Source: Streptomyces sp. ISL-100
GTDB lineage: Bacteria > Actinomycetota > Actinomycetes > Streptomycetales > Streptomycetaceae
DNA length: 64,000 bases
Direction of reading: 5' to 3'
Assembly (NCBI RefSeq): GCF_018614615.1
Contig: NZ_JAGGOK010000066.1
Coordinates: 21,566 to 85,565, forward strand
In this document: positions 36,105-44,645 of the stretch, piece after piece
Numbering within the stretch: position 1 is the first letter of the stretch
Layout of the letters: each line of letters opens with the position of its first letter
The notes under the pieces: generated by a model
The model's database searches: none
Told to the model about the DNA's origin: nothing
Seen by the model: only the letters and a program-made list of their open reading frames with translations
Made by a program: the position numbers and the translations under genes

Positions 36105-36680
36105 TCAGGCAACACCCAGCGCGGGCAGCACCACGGCATCGACGTAGTCGGCGAGAAAGGCCCGGTCGGGCGACCGGCCCTCGATGAGTTCCTGGGCGAC
36201 GAAGGCGCCGACCAGCATGTGCGGGACGTACCGCAGAGCGGCTGTCTCGGCAGGGATCTCTCCCCGGTCGACGGCACGCCGCAGCAGGCCGTCCAGTCCG
36301 GTGAGCTCGGGCGCGAGGAGCAATTCCCGAAGCGCCTGATGGAGATCAGGGTTCGCGTGCACGGCCTGGGCGAGCCCCCGCATCAGCGCGGAGTCCCTCT
36401 CCAGCTGACAGTCGTCCGTCCGGTCCACCAGGGCATGGAAGTCGCCCCTCAGCGTGCCGGTGTCGATGTCGGCAACGCTCACGGGCTTGTTGTGCCGCAG
36501 TGCCCTGGCCACGAGCTCCGGCTTACTCCCCCACTGGCGGTAGAGGGTGGCCTTGCTGGACCGGGTGCGGGACGCGACGGCATCCATGGTCAGCCCGTCG
36601 TACCCGACTTCCCGGAGCAGATCGAGGACGGCTTCGTACAACTCACTCTCGCGTTCGGCCGTAAGCCGTGTGCGTCCCAT
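36105..36680 (-). CDS. TetR family transcriptional regulator
   Basis: A 191-aa regulator with HTH at about residues 14-55 (LTMDAVASRTRSSKATLYRQWGSKPELV) and a TetR_C-type helical domain ending GRSPDRAFLADYVDAVVLPAL. ATG at 36680 has GGAGG five bases upstream. Two palindromes upstream of it are likely autoregulatory sites, and the MmpL gene downstream is the presumed target. Confidence 0.9.
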   Translation of the reverse strand: MGRTRLTAERESELYEAVLDLLREVGYDGLTMDAVASRTRSSKATLYRQWGSKPELVARALRHNKPVSVADIDTGTLRGDFHALVDRTDDCQLERDSALMRGLAQAVHANPDLHQALRELLLAPELTGLDGLLRRAVDRGEIPAETAALRYVPHMLVGAFVAQELIEGRSPDRAFLADYVDAVVLPALGVA

Positions 36681-36700
36681 CCCAACCTCCTCCGAACCGA

Positions 36701-36761
36701 ACGAAACGGTTTCGTACACCACGACGGTACGCCCGCACCCCACCGAAACGAAACCGTTTCG
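36701..36761. promoter_or_regulatory. Paired TetR operators
   Basis: A 15-bp perfect palindrome ACGAAAC-G-GTTTCGT (36701-36715) and a 13-bp one CGAAAC-C-GTTTCG (36749-36761), sharing CGAAAC-N-GTTTCG with 47 bp between centres. They lie between the tetR and the divergent protease genes, so both may be controlled. Confidence 0.8.
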
Positions 36762-36816
36762 ATGGTGTTCTGCGCCACAAGTTGCCGCGCCCCCGCCATG
36801 CGGAAAGCATTGGGGG

Positions 36817-39800
36817 GTGAGCGACGCACCCGGGTCCGTCGGCCCGCAAGAGACCACGCCCGCCGCGCGAAGCACGGTGCCAGGAGGGGACGCGTCGGGG
36901 CGCTCCCCGCAGGGCGTTGAACGCAACCACCCCGAAGAAATCCCCGTACCCGAACGCTCGACGCCCGAGGAGACGCCGCGGCGCGGCACCGACCCCGCAG
37001 CCCCCGCACAAGGCCGAGGCGCGACCCCGCGAAGCGACACCCTCGCCTACCTCCGCTTCCCGCACCTGCACGGCGACATGCTCTGCTTCGCCGCCGAGGA
37101 CGACCTCTGGATCGCCCCGATCGTCCCGGCCGGCAAGCAGCCCGACCGGGCCTGGCGCCTCACGGTCGACCGTACGAAGGTCTCCCACCCCCGCTTCTCC
37201 CCCGACGGCCGCCACATCGCGTTCACCACCTGGCGCAGCCTCGACCCCGAAGTCCACCTCGTCCCCGTGGACGGCGGCCCCGCCCGCAGACTCAGCTACT
37301 GGGGATCCCTCGACACCCGCGTCTGCGGCTGGACCCCCGAATCGCCCGACCACCCCCCGCACATCCTCGCCGTCGCCTCCCACGGCCAGCCGTTCTCGCA
37401 CTTCTCGTGGGCCTACACCCTCCCCACTGACGGCAGCCCCGGATCCCAGCTCCCCTGGGGCCCGGTCTCCGACATCGCGGTCGCGGACATCGACAATGAG
37501 CGCCGTACGCTCCTGCTCACCGGAAAACCCCCGCACGAGCCAGCCGCGTGGAAGCGCTACCGAGGCGGCGCCACCGGCCGCCTGTGGCTGCACGGCAAGC
37601 GACTGCTGCCCGACATCGGCGGCCACCTCAACTGCCCCATGTTCGTGAACGGACGCATCGCGTTCCTCTCCGACCACGAGGGCGTGGGCAACCTCTACTC
37701 CTGCCAGTACGACGGCACCGACCTCCGCCGCCACACCGACCACGACGCGTTCTACGCACGCAACGCCTCCAGCGACGGCACCCGCGTCGTCTACCAGTGC
37801 GCGGGCGACCTGTGGCTGGTCGACGACCTGTCCCCCGGCGCTGTACCGCGCCGCCTGGACGTCCGCCTCGGCGGCCCCCGCGCCGGCCGGCGCACGTACC
37901 AGGTCCCGGCCGCCGCCAACGTCGACGGCCTGTCCGTCGACGCCACGGGCCGCGCCAGCGCGGTCGTGGTCCGGGGCAGCCTGTACTGGCTGACCCACCG
38001 CGACGGCCCCGCCCGCACCATCACGGACACACCCGGCGTACGGGCCCGCCTGCCCGAAATGCTCGGCGGCAGCGGCCAGGTCGCGTACATCACGGACGCG
38101 GAGGGCGAGGACGCGATCGAGATCGCGTACCTGCCGCGCGCGAGCGGCGACCGCGAGCCGCGCCGCCTCGCCGCCGGCAAGCTCGGGCGCGTACACGACC
38201 TCGTGTCGGACCCGGAGGGTGAACGCATCGCGATCGCCTCCCACGACGGCCGCCTCCTCCTGGTCAGCACGATGGAAGAACCAGAAGGCGAAGCCGGCGA
38301 GGTCACCGAACTGACCCGCTCCACCAACGGCCCCGTCCGCGACGTCGCCTTCTCCCCCGACGGAGCCTGGCTGACCTGGTCGCACCCCGGAATCGGCCGC
38401 TCCCTGCGCCAGATCAAACTGGCCAAAATCAAATCAAAACAAATCATCGACGTCACGAACGGCCGCTTCGAGGACGAGAACCCCGTCTTCACGAGCGACG
38501 GCCGCTATCTCGCCTTCCTCTCCTGGCGAGGCTTCGACCCGGTGTACGACGTCCACACCGGGGACCTCTCGTTCCCGCTGGGCTGCCGCCCCTACCTCGT
38601 CCCGCTCTCCTCCGCGACGCCCTCCCCCTTCGCGGTGTCCGCGGAAGGCCGTCCGGCGGCGGGCGGACTGGACCCGGTGGAGGGCGAGGAGAGCGAGAGC
38701 ACCGACGGCATGACCGTCCTGGTCGAGGTCGAGGGCCTGGCGAGCCGGGTGACACCCTTCCCCGTGGCCGCCTCCAAATACTCGGGCCTGCAGCCCGTTT
38801 CCGGCGGCGGCCTGGTGTGGCTGCGCTGGCCGATCTCGGGAGCACTCGGCGAGACGTTCGCCAATCCGGCCGACATGTCGGGCCGCCCCACCCTCGAACA
38901 CTTCAACCTGACCAAGGCGCGCAAGACCGAACTCGTGGACCACCTGGACTGGTTCGCGGTGAGCGGCGACGGCACCCGCCTGGTGGTGATGGACGAAGGC
39001 GAGATGCGCGCCGTCCCGGCCACCGAGACCGGCGACACCGATACGACGGTCTACCTGGACCTGCGCCGCATCATGCACCAGGTCGACCCGGAGGCGCAGT
39101 GGCGCCAGGCGTACGCGGAGGCCGGCCGCATCGTACGGGCGTACTTCTGGGAACCGCACATGTGCGGCATCGACTGGCAGGCGGTCCTCGACCAGTACCG
39201 CCCGCTGCTCGAACGCGTGGCGACCCCCGACGAGTTCGCGGACCTGCTCCGCGAGGTCCTGGGCGAGCTGGGCACCTCGCACGCGTACGTCGCCGCCGCG
39301 CGCCGCAACGAGGGGCCGCCGCACTACCAGCGCGCTATGGGCCTGCTCGGCGCGAACTTCGTGTGCAGGGACGGGGCATGGCTGGTACGCCGCATCCTCC
39401 CCGGCGAGTCGTCCGACTCCAAGGCACGTTCACCGCTGGCCGGTACGGGCATCAGGGAAGGCGCGGTCCTCACGCACGTGGACGGCCGCCCGGTGGATCC
39501 GGTGGCAGGCCCGTACCCCCTGCTTTCGGCGGCCGGGGGAACGACGGTGGAGCTGACGTTCAAGCCGGCGGAGGGCGAAGGCCCGGCCCGCCGGGTCGCG
39601 ATCGTCCCGCTGATCGACGAGCGCCCGCTGCGCTACCAGGACTGGGTGGCCAAACGCCGGGAGGTGGTGCGGGAGTTGAGCGGCGGAAAGTGCGGCTACC
39701 TGCACATCCCCGACATGGGCGGCTCCGGCTGGGCACAGTTCAACCGCGACCTGCGGATGGAAGTCTCACTCCCGGCCCTGATCGTCGACGTACGGGGCAA

Positions 39801-40317
39801 CGCGGGCGGCAACATCAGCGAACTGGTCGTCGAAAAGCTCACCCGCACCATCATCGGCTGGGACCTGACGCGCGACGCGCAGCCGGTCTCGTACGCCTCG
39901 AACGGCCCCCGGGGGCCGGTGGTCGCCCTGGCCGACGAGGCGACGTCGTCGGACGGCGACATGATCACGGCGGCGTTCAAGTTGCTGAAACTGGGCCCGG
40001 TGGTGGGCCAGCGCACCTGGGGCGGGGTGGTGGGCATGACCGGCCGCCACACGCTGGGCGACGGCACAGTGATCACCGTGCCGATGAACGCGGCGTGGTT
40101 CGACGCGTACGGCTGGACGGTGGAGAACCACGGCGTGGAGCCGGACATCGAGGTGCTGCGTACGCCGCTCGACTGGGCGGAGGGGCGCCACGCACAGCTG
40201 GCCGACGCGGTTCAGGTGGCGCTGGACCTCCTGGCTTCGCGCCCGGCGGCAACCCCGCCGACGTACACGAACGTCCCGAACAAAACCCGCCCGAACCTGC
40301 CGCCGCGCACGGGGTGA
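36817..40317 (+). CDS. Tricorn-type protease (S41 family)
   Basis: Giant cytosolic peptidase of about 1,166 aa. It begins its conserved part at YLRFPHLHGDMLCFAAEDDLW, runs through beta-propeller blades (RLSYWGSLDTRVCGW; FSPDGAWLTWSHPG), then a helical C1 segment, a PDZ domain (GVLTHVDGRPVDP-like) and the C2 catalytic domain. The tricorn active-site Ser-His pair is in LGTSHAYV, the nucleophile in EATSSDGDMI, and a late acidic residue in HGVEPDIEV. It processes peptides released by the proteasome. The start is uncertain: the first 75 residues are unconserved and include a dispersed repeat; GTG at 36817 or 36877 are the available starts. Confidence 0.88.
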   Translation: MSDAPGSVGPQETTPAARSTVPGGDASGRSPQGVERNHPEEIPVPERSTPEETPRRGTDPAAPAQGRGATPRSDTLAYLRFPHLHGDMLCFAAEDDLWIAPIVPAGKQPDRAWRLTVDRTKVSHPRFSPDGRHIAFTTWRSLDPEVHLVPVDGGPARRLSYWGSLDTRVCGWTPESPDHPPHILAVASHGQPFSHFSWAYTLPTDGSPGSQLPWGPVSDIAVADIDNERRTLLLTGKPPHEPAAWKRYRGGATGRLWLHGKRLLPDIGGHLNCPMFVNGRIAFLSDHEGVGNLYSCQYDGTDLRRHTDHDAFYARNASSDGTRVVYQCAGDLWLVDDLSPGAVPRRLDVRLGGPRAGRRTYQVPAAANVDGLSVDATGRASAVVVRGSLYWLTHRDGPARTITDTPGVRARLPEMLGGSGQVAYITDAEGEDAIEIAYLPRASGDREPRRLAAGKLGRVHDLVSDPEGERIAIASHDGRLLLVSTMEEPEGEAGEVTELTRSTNGPVRDVAFSPDGAWLTWSHPGIGRSLRQIKLAKIKSKQIIDVTNGRFEDENPVFTSDGRYLAFLSWRGFDPVYDVHTGDLSFPLGCRPYLVPLSSATPSPFAVSAEGRPAAGGLDPVEGEESESTDGMTVLVEVEGLASRVTPFPVAASKYSGLQPVSGGGLVWLRWPISGALGETFANPADMSGRPTLEHFNLTKARKTELVDHLDWFAVSGDGTRLVVMDEGEMRAVPATETGDTDTTVYLDLRRIMHQVDPEAQWRQAYAEAGRIVRAYFWEPHMCGIDWQAVLDQYRPLLERVATPDEFADLLREVLGELGTSHAYVAAARRNEGPPHYQRAMGLLGANFVCRDGAWLVRRILPGESSDSKARSPLAGTGIREGAVLTHVDGRPVDPVAGPYPLLSAAGGTTVELTFKPAEGEGPARRVAIVPLIDERPLRYQDWVAKRREVVRELSGGKCGYLHIPDMGGSGWAQFNRDLRMEVSLPALIVDVRGNAGGNISELVVEKLTRTIIGWDLTRDAQPVSYASNGPRGPVVALADEATSSDGDMITAAFKLLKLGPVVGQRTWGGVVGMTGRHTLGDGTVITVPMNAAWFDAYGWTVENHGVEPDIEVLRTPLDWAEGRHAQLADAVQVALDLLASRPAATPPTYTNVPNKTRPNLPPRTG
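36880..36985 (-). repeat. Dispersed about 105-bp repeat, copy 2 (inverted)
   Basis: Reverse-complement match of 20130-20236, including the CTGCGGGGAGCGCCCCGAC block (36894-36912) and GTTCGGGTACGGG (36943-36955 as complement). It occupies the proximal part of the protease reading frame, just before the conserved sequence begins. Confidence 0.7.
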
Positions 40318-40554
40318 GTGGGCAGCGATTACGCGGGGCTTCGCCCCACGCCCCCCACACACGGCGCTCCGCGCCGCCCCCTGCCCCACCCCGCCCACCC
40401 ACTGGAACGGAGCTGCGAGGCGCAGGTCTCCGATGAGTGGCAGAACACCGTCGGCACCCACAACTCCGCAGCCGCCAACGGCGCCCAGCCGCCCCGTGGA
40501 GACCCGCACATCCGCAGCCCCGCTCCAACGGGCGGGCGGGGGTGGGGAAGCCCA

Positions 40555-40625
40555 CGGCGCGCAGCGCCGGGAAACCACACCGGCGCGCAGCGCCGGGGGA
40601 TCCCACCCACCGGCGCGGAGCGCCG
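40555..40625. repeat. Three short palindromic repeats
   Basis: CGGCGC-GCA-GCGCCG twice and CGGCGC-GGA-GCGCCG once, spaced 26 and 30 bp, each followed by a CCACCC/CCACAC-like word. Spacers are too short and unlike for a CRISPR array; the unit resembles a small structured intergenic repeat. Confidence 0.55.
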
Positions 40626-40693
40626 ACCAGGTGGGGGGCCGGGGCGAAGCCCCGCCCATCGGTGCCCGCACCCCCGCCACGCCACGCGAAAGA

Positions 40694-40717
40694 CGCACCC
40701 GGTGGTGATCGGGTGCG
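40694..40717. terminator. Hairpin after the small Gln/Lys-rich protein gene
   Basis: Eight-bp arms CGCACCCG/CGGGTGCG with an 8-base loop, 35 bp past the - strand stop at 40752. Confidence 0.6.
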
Positions 40718-40751
40718 CCCTTCACATCACGAGGCAACGCCTCGCACCACG

Positions 40752-41012
40752 TCAGCCGCGGTAACGCTCCGGGCCCTCGCCCAGCTCGTCATCAATGTCC
40801 AGCATGTCCCGGCCCTGCCCCGGCTCCCGGTCCTCCCGGGCCCGACGGACCCGCTCCGACGCTTCGTCCTGTATGCCGCCGCCGCGCGAGGGCTGCGAGC
40901 GCTGCGGCGGCTGCTGCTGCCCACTCTGCTTGCCCTGCTTGGCCTGCTTGGCCTGCTTGGCCTGGTCCGCAAGCTCCTGCGCCTTGTCCTTGAACTGGTC
41001 CTTGATGCCCAT
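40752..41012 (-). CDS. Small Gln/Lys-rich conserved protein
   Basis: An 86-aa hydrophilic protein starting MGIKDQFKDKAQELADQAKQAKQAKQGK, an amphipathic helix with a QAK repeat, then an acidic/basic tail (RRAREDREPGQGRDMLDIDDELGEG). No cysteine or membrane segment. It resembles short stress-type or disordered proteins common in streptomycetes, but no family is recognised. ATG at 41012 follows AGGAG. Confidence 0.7.
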   Translation of the reverse strand: MGIKDQFKDKAQELADQAKQAKQAKQGKQSGQQQPPQRSQPSRGGGIQDEASERVRRAREDREPGQGRDMLDIDDELGEGPERYRG

Positions 41013-41045
41013 GAGGTTCACTCCTGTTGGGGTGTGACGGGATGG

Positions 41046-41068
41046 AAGCGGGGTGTAGCGCCCCGCTT
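41046..41068. terminator. Terminator of the monooxygenase operon
   Basis: Eight-bp arms AAGCGGGG/CCCCGCTT with a 7-base loop, 47 bp beyond the SDR stop on the - strand. Confidence 0.65.
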
Positions 41069-41114
41069 ACCTCGACCAGACTGACACGACCGGACATTCA
41101 ACGCATTTCGATCA

Positions 41115-41996
41115 CTAACGCTGCGTACGCGCCTTCTCGTCCGCCTCGCCCCCCGCCCCCACAAGCCCCTTCGAGACCGCCGCCAGCCGAGGCTCGAACC
41201 TCTTCATCTCCCGCTGCCCCACCACCCCGATCAGCGCCGGCAGATAACCCCGCACGGACTGCATCCCCCGCAGCCACCACTGCGCGTACACATGCGACGA
41301 ACGCCGCTCGATCCCCGCGACGATCCGGTCCACCGCCGGACCGAGCGGATACGTCCGGTTCGAAGGCCACGGCAGCCGCTGCCTCAACTCCCGCATCACG
41401 TCGTCCTGGTCCGCGCCCCGCACCATGTCCGTGTCGGTCCACGACAGGTACCCGACCCCGACCCGGACCCCGCGATACCCCACCTCGGCCCGCAGCGAAT
41501 GCGCGAACGCCTCCACCCCCGACTTCGACGCGCAGTACGCCGTCATCATCGGCGCCGGCGTGATCGCCGCCAGCGACGCGATCTGGAGGAAGTAACCCCG
41601 GCTTTCCATCAGCACCGGCAGGAACGCCCGCCCCGTCACCGCCCCGCCGATCAGGTTGACCTCGATGACCCGCCGCCAAGCGACCGGATCGGAGTCCACA
41701 AACGGCCCACCGGCGGCGACCCCCGCGTTGGCGACGACGATGTCGACCTTCCCGAACCGCTCCTTCACCTCCCGCGCGACCTGCGCCATCGCCTCGTGGT
41801 CGGTGACATCGGCGTACCACCAGTCCGCCTCGGCATGCAGCCGCCCCGCCACCTGCTTCAGTTCGTCCGGCTCCAGCCCGACCAGCGCCACCTTCGCGCC
41901 GCGCGCCGACAGTTTCCGCGCCAGCAGCTCGCCGACGCCCCGCGCCGCGCCCGTGACGACCGCGACCTGACCCTCCAGGCTCCGCCTGCTGCTCAT
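41115..41996 (-). CDS. Short-chain dehydrogenase/reductase
   Basis: Classical SDR of 293 aa with the cofactor motif TGAARGVG near residue 15, the NAGVA motif, a catalytic Ser in LQIASLAAIT and the YCASK Tyr/Lys pair. It probably oxidises an alcohol or reduces a ketone handled by the adjacent monooxygenase and hydrolase. ATG overlaps the hydrolase stop (ATGA). The C-terminus has an extra 40-residue tail. Confidence 0.92.
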   Translation of the reverse strand: MSSRRSLEGQVAVVTGAARGVGELLARKLSARGAKVALVGLEPDELKQVAGRLHAEADWWYADVTDHEAMAQVAREVKERFGKVDIVVANAGVAAGGPFVDSDPVAWRRVIEVNLIGGAVTGRAFLPVLMESRGYFLQIASLAAITPAPMMTAYCASKSGVEAFAHSLRAEVGYRGVRVGVGYLSWTDTDMVRGADQDDVMRELRQRLPWPSNRTYPLGPAVDRIVAGIERRSSHVYAQWWLRGMQSVRGYLPALIGVVGQREMKRFEPRLAAVSKGLVGAGGEADEKARTQR

Positions 41997-42979
41997 ACGG
42001 CCTGCTCCTTCTCTTCACTCGAATCGGCCGGGACGGCCGGGACGGCCGGGACGGCCGGGACGGCCGGGACGGCGACGTACTCACTCACAAGCTCACGAAG
42101 CTTCGCCGTGACGACCTCGGGCGCCTCCACCGGCGTCATGTGCCCGACGCCGGTCAGCTCGGTGAGTCCCAGCGAATGCGGCAGCGCCGCGGCAATCTCG
42201 CGGGCGTGCACAGGCGGTGTCAGCCGGTCGGCGGTCCCCGCGACGACGGCGGTGGGTACGGTCAACTCCCGTACACCCGCGGCCAGATCCAGCTCGCCCA
42301 GCACATGCGACCAGGCCACCCGCGCCGCTCGCGGACAGGCGTGGACGATACGAGCACACTCCGCCACCCGCTCAGGCGACGCCCCGGGGCCCATGGTCCC
42401 GTACTTGAGAATGGCCTTCGACAGCGGCGTGACCGGCCCCAGCGGCGCCCGCGCCCCCAGCACCGCCCGCGTCATGCGGGTCCGCAGTCGCCCCGCCCGC
42501 ATCGGCAGTACGAGCGATTCGGCGACCAGCCGCGAACTGCCCGTACTGCACAGCAGAACCGCTGCCGCGTGCTCACGGAACCCCGGCCGCCCGGCGGCGG
42601 CCATCATCGTCATGCCGCCCATGGAGTGTCCGGCCAGTACGGCCCGCTCCCCCGGCGCGAGCGCGGTGGCGAGCACCGCTTCGAGGTCGTCGGCGAGGGC
42701 GTCGGTGCTGTATCCGTCGCGCCCGACGGCCGGGGAACGCCCGTGCCCCCGCTGGTCGTACACCACGACCCGACACTCACCTGCACCCGCCAGCTCGCGT
42801 ACCTGCGCCGACCAGAAGAGCGTCGAGCACGTCCAGCCGTGCGCCAGGACGAGCGCGGGAGCACCCTCGGGTCCGTACACCTCCACGTGCAGGCGAGACC
42901 CGTCGGCGGAGACGGCGCTCAGCTCGCGCGAGGCGACAAGCGGCTGCGGCTCACCCACCACCCGCATCAGCCGGCTCAT
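41993..42979 (-). CDS. Alpha/beta hydrolase
   Basis: A 328-aa hydrolase with the nucleophile elbow GHSMGG, oxyanion-hole HGWTCST, and the late acid/His region TADRLTPP ... TGVGHMTPVEAP. It could cleave the ester or lactone produced by the upstream Baeyer-Villiger enzyme. The C-terminal tail contains five tandem VPA units encoded by five identical 9-bp repeats (42026-42070). The ATG overlaps the monooxygenase stop. Confidence 0.9.
   Translation of the reverse strand: MSRLMRVVGEPQPLVASRELSAVSADGSRLHVEVYGPEGAPALVLAHGWTCSTLFWSAQVRELAGAGECRVVVYDQRGHGRSPAVGRDGYSTDALADDLEAVLATALAPGERAVLAGHSMGGMTMMAAAGRPGFREHAAAVLLCSTGSSRLVAESLVLPMRAGRLRTRMTRAVLGARAPLGPVTPLSKAILKYGTMGPGASPERVAECARIVHACPRAARVAWSHVLGELDLAAGVRELTVPTAVVAGTADRLTPPVHAREIAAALPHSLGLTELTGVGHMTPVEAPEVVTAKLRELVSEYVAVPAVPAVPAVPAVPADSSEEKEQAV
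42026..42070. repeat. Five tandem 9-bp repeats in the hydrolase gene
   Basis: GGCCGGGAC repeated five times exactly, in frame, encoding VPA units on the - strand near the C-terminus. Copy-number change would not shift the frame. Confidence 0.9.
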
Positions 42980-44514
42980 GCGACAACCTCCGCAGCCTCA
43001 GCCTCGGCCCCAGCCCCAGCCCCAGCCTTGCCCTCAGCAGCCCGCACCCGGATCACCTCGTACTCCGCGAGGTTCACCTCCCGGGTCGCGCGCCGGAACT
43101 CGCTCGGCGTACCGGGCCAGATAGTGGTGTTGCGCCCGTTCGCGTCCAGGTACCAGCTGTCGCAGCCGCCCGTGTTCCACACGGTCCGCTTCATCCGGTC
43201 CTGCACCCGCCGGTTCCACGCGTGCACGGCCGAAGCCCGCGGCCCGAGCGCCGCCTTGCCGCCCAGAACCCTCAACTGCCGCAGATAGTCGGCCATGTAA
43301 TTCAGCTGGGACTCGATCATGAGGATCATCGAGCTGTTCCCGAGCCCGGTATTGGGCCCGATGATCGTCATCCAGTTCGGGAAGCCCACCGCCGTCGCGC
43401 CGCGCAGCGACTCCATCCCGCCCTTCCACGCCTCGGCGAGCGTGATGCCGTCCGCGCCCACCACCCGCTGGGCGATCGGCATGTCGGTGACATGGAAGCC
43501 CGTACCAAAAACAATCGCGTCGACCTCGGTCTCGGTCCCGTCGGCCGCCACGACCGTGGAACCGCGCACCTCCTTGAGCCCCGAAGCCACGACATCCACA
43601 TTCGGCTTCGCGAGCGCCGGGTAGTACGAGCTCGACAGCAGGATGCGCTTGCAGCCGATCCGGTACGACGGTGTCAGCTTGGCCCGCAGCGCCGGATCCT
43701 TGATCGCCCGCGCCATGTTGGCCTTGGCGATGGACTCGACGGCGCCGAGCTGATTCGGATGCTTCGTAAACGCCGTGACCTGCAACTCCCGTATCCCGAA
43801 GAGCAGTCCGCGCCGTGCCTTCCCGGTGAACGGCAGCTGCCGGTGCAGCCACCGCTCGGGTCCGGTGATGGCCCGGTCCATGCGTGGCATCACCCACGGC
43901 GGCGTCCGCTGGAGGAGCGTCAGCTTCGCGACGTCGGGCTGGATCGACGGCACGATCTGGATCGCGGACGCGCCCGTCCCGATCATCGCGACGCGCTTGC
44001 CGCGCAGGTCGTAGTCGTGGTCCCACTGCGCCGAATGGAAGACCTTGCCAGGGAACCCGTCAAGCCCGGGAATGTCCGGAATCTTCGGATCGGACAGCGG
44101 TCCGGTAGCCGAAACCACCACATCGGCGGTCAGCGTGTCGCCCTGCGCGGTCTCGATCTCCCAGCGCAGCTCGTCACCGTCCCAGTGCATCATCTTCACT
44201 TCGTGGTTCAGCCTGATGTGCGGCCGCAGCCCGAAGGTGTCGGTGACGTGCTCCAGGTACGCCCTGATGTGCTCCTGGCCTGAGAAAGTGCGCGGCCAGT
44301 CGGGGTTGGGCGCGAACGAGAACGAGTACAGATGGGACGGTACGTCGCAGGCGCAGCCCGGGTAGCTGTTGTCCCGCCAGGTGCCGCCCACCGAATCGGC
44401 ACGCTCCAGGACGACGAAGTCGGTGATCCCCTCGCGGCGCAGCCGGACCGCGGCGCCCAGGCCACCGAATCCGGATCCGATCACCGCCACTCGTATGTGC
44501 TCGTGCTCGGCCAT
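42976..44514 (-). CDS. Flavin-containing Baeyer-Villiger-type monooxygenase
   Basis: A 512-aa FAD/NADPH enzyme. FAD-binding GSGFGGLG near residue 13, the BVMO fingerprint FPGKVFHSAQW (F-x-G-x3-H-x3-W), and NADPH-binding GTGASAIQ. It should insert oxygen next to a carbonyl to give an ester or lactone. The Ala/Glu/Gly-rich C-terminal 20 residues are low complexity. ATG at 44514 follows GGAGG. First gene of a coupled three-gene operon. Confidence 0.93.
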   Translation of the reverse strand: MAEHEHIRVAVIGSGFGGLGAAVRLRREGITDFVVLERADSVGGTWRDNSYPGCACDVPSHLYSFSFAPNPDWPRTFSGQEHIRAYLEHVTDTFGLRPHIRLNHEVKMMHWDGDELRWEIETAQGDTLTADVVVSATGPLSDPKIPDIPGLDGFPGKVFHSAQWDHDYDLRGKRVAMIGTGASAIQIVPSIQPDVAKLTLLQRTPPWVMPRMDRAITGPERWLHRQLPFTGKARRGLLFGIRELQVTAFTKHPNQLGAVESIAKANMARAIKDPALRAKLTPSYRIGCKRILLSSSYYPALAKPNVDVVASGLKEVRGSTVVAADGTETEVDAIVFGTGFHVTDMPIAQRVVGADGITLAEAWKGGMESLRGATAVGFPNWMTIIGPNTGLGNSSMILMIESQLNYMADYLRQLRVLGGKAALGPRASAVHAWNRRVQDRMKRTVWNTGGCDSWYLDANGRNTTIWPGTPSEFRRATREVNLAEYEVIRVRAAEGKAGAGAGAEAEAAEVVA

Positions 44515-44542
44515 GCCGACGCCTCCCGCGGTCCCACGACTC

Positions 44543-44560
44543 TGCCAGCAATCACTGGCA
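44543..44560. promoter_or_regulatory. Inverted repeat in the monooxygenase/MerR divergent promoter
   Basis: TGCCAG-N6-CTGGCA, 29-46 bp upstream of the monooxygenase ATG and 86 bp upstream of merR. Candidate MerR operator. Confidence 0.45.
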
Positions 44561-44645
44561 CGATTGGGAGAGTAGAGCAGCGCCGTACTCATGGGTAGGG
44601 GTCCAGCAGAGGAAAGTTACCGGCGGTACGACATAAGGTTCCGGG

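Larger units (their letters stand above)
40318..40751. other. 434-bp intergenic region rich in palindromic repeats
   Basis: No gene is seen. It holds GCGGGGCTTCGCCCC-type hairpins next to the protease stop, three palindromes of the form CGGCGC-N3-GCGCCG at 40555-40569, 40581-40595 and 40611-40625, and the hairpin at 40694-40717 near the end of the next gene. Confidence 0.6.

Noticed and set aside
36917..37648. A + strand frame starting MNATTPKKSPYPNARRP with similarity to a frame at 19987-20205
   Set aside because: The similarity comes from the dispersed repeat; frames diverge after small indels and the rest is out of frame with the protease gene.
40555..40625. Repeats at regular spacing as a possible CRISPR array
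   Set aside because: Only three units, 11-15 bp spacers, strong GC palindromes and no cas genes.
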